NCBI RefSeq assembly: GCF_018069875.1
Contig: NZ_JAGQDF010000001.1
Location: 310,001-374,000 of the forward strand
Reading direction: 5' to 3'
Origin: Ideonella alba
Lineage (GTDB): Bacteria; Pseudomonadota; Gammaproteobacteria; Burkholderiales; Burkholderiaceae_C
DNA length: 64,000 bases
A program made the translations under genes and the position numbers. Under the pieces are notes generated by a model. That model worked only from the letters and a program-made list of their open reading frames with translations. It ran no database searches and was not told the origin of the DNA. Below are positions 63,589-64,000 of the stretch, one piece after another (the stretch's first letter is position 1; every line of letters begins with the position of its first letter).

Positions 63589-64000
63589 CGACAGAAATCG
63601 TCCGTTGCAGTCCATCCAAGTGGTGGCCTGCAGCGGTGGTGACGCAGCCAAGGCCCGAGCGGCCAGGGTCTGTCGTCGCAGACGGTGGCGGTCGGCTGCG
63701 CCGACTTCCCTGTGGTGCTCGGACTGCAGGGCGGCCCACAAACTCGCTCCACTCGCCTGCGGCTCGTTTGGCTCAAACAGTGTGGGCCAGTCAGGGGGCA
63801 TGCCCTGCAGTCCTGCGCTCCTCGGCGCCCCCGACAGCGCCGCCAGCCCCTGGCTGCTCGTTCCTTGTCTGGGGCAGCCGTTGCGGGACCGCTCACTTGG
63901 GCAGTCTCAAGACGACGACCAGCGAGGTGGGGGAAAGGGGTCGAACGAAGTCAAGGAGGAGGCCGAAGGCCGGGGGACATGAGAGAGACCCCTTTCTCCC
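63589..64000. other. Gene-less right edge with a terminal inverted repeat
   Basis: 412 bp without a supported gene. A 14-bp near-perfect inverted repeat, GGGGGAAAGGGGTC (63930-63943) / GACCCCTTTCTCCC (63987-64000), encloses GAACGAAGTC and a GGCCGAAGGCC palindrome. It may be the edge of a mobile or dispersed element that continues right of the window. Confidence 0.45.

Noticed and set aside
63562-63801. 79-codon minus-strand ORF at the right end
   Set aside because: Overlaps the end of the glutamine-synthetase-family gene, has a low-complexity sequence and no ribosome site.

Overview
The window is a chromosomal stretch of a GC-rich (about 70% by eye) beta-proteobacterium, most likely a Burkholderiales of the Rubrivivax / Ideonella / Leptothrix neighbourhood. 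This rests on the flagellar layout (flhA-flhF-flhG-fliA, flgNMA divergent from flgBCDEF), a protocatechuate 4,5-cleavage operon in the Comamonas pmdEFDABC order, an mxaRSACKL-type cluster, Bug-type receptors and Gly-rich lipoproteins. Genus is an inference. No rRNA, tRNA or CRISPR array was recognised.

Layout. 1-4600 is accessory DNA: the 3' end of a tyrosine recombinase, a Gly-rich lipoprotein, a lower-GC pair consisting of a 5'-truncated large secreted-protein remnant and a small exported protein, and a ParD-like antitoxin with a nucleotidyltransferase-like partner. 4812-16807 is flagellar: flhA, flhF, a P-loop-less flhG and fliA, then a cupin and a GNAT gene, then flgN-flgM-flgA on minus and flgB-C-D-E-F on plus. 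The rod/hook operon stops after flgF. 16820-18221 holds argD on minus behind an Arg-rich leader ORF and a terminator hairpin, which looks like an attenuator. 18221-22051 is an AraC regulator divergent from a P450 / [2Fe-2S] ferredoxin / ferredoxin reductase module.

22119-30336 is a two-partner secretion pair in convergent orientation, with a 2159-residue TpsA adhesin carrying a 720-bp tandem duplication. 30440-41130, all on minus, contains an MFS transporter, an alpha/beta hydrolase, a chemoreceptor, a lone CZB protein, a CpxRA-like two-component system with a Spy-like lipoprotein and a degenerate second Spy-like protein, a secreted protein, and a large Ser/Thr kinase with a repeat-rich C-terminus.

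41170-51634 (minus) is aromatic catabolism: a substrate-binding-like protein, ligJ, ligK, an oxidoreductase, ligI, a tannase/feruloyl-esterase-family lipoprotein, ligA, ligB and ligC, a terminator, then an aldo/keto reductase and a Bug receptor. Together they would take an aromatic ester to protocatechuate and then to pyruvate plus oxaloacetate. The P450 module could feed the same route by O-demethylation (inference).

51712-57057 (minus) is mxaRSACKL, normally involved in calcium insertion and maturation of PQQ methanol dehydrogenase, here without mxaF, G, I or J in view. 57293-63588 is mostly housekeeping: a PNPOx-fold protein, plsY, a RidA-family gene, a thioredoxin-fold protein, a DUF3592 protein, a YciO/Sua5-family gene, a small membrane protein, a PHP phosphoesterase and a glutamine-synthetase-family enzyme. 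The last 412 bases carry no supported gene.
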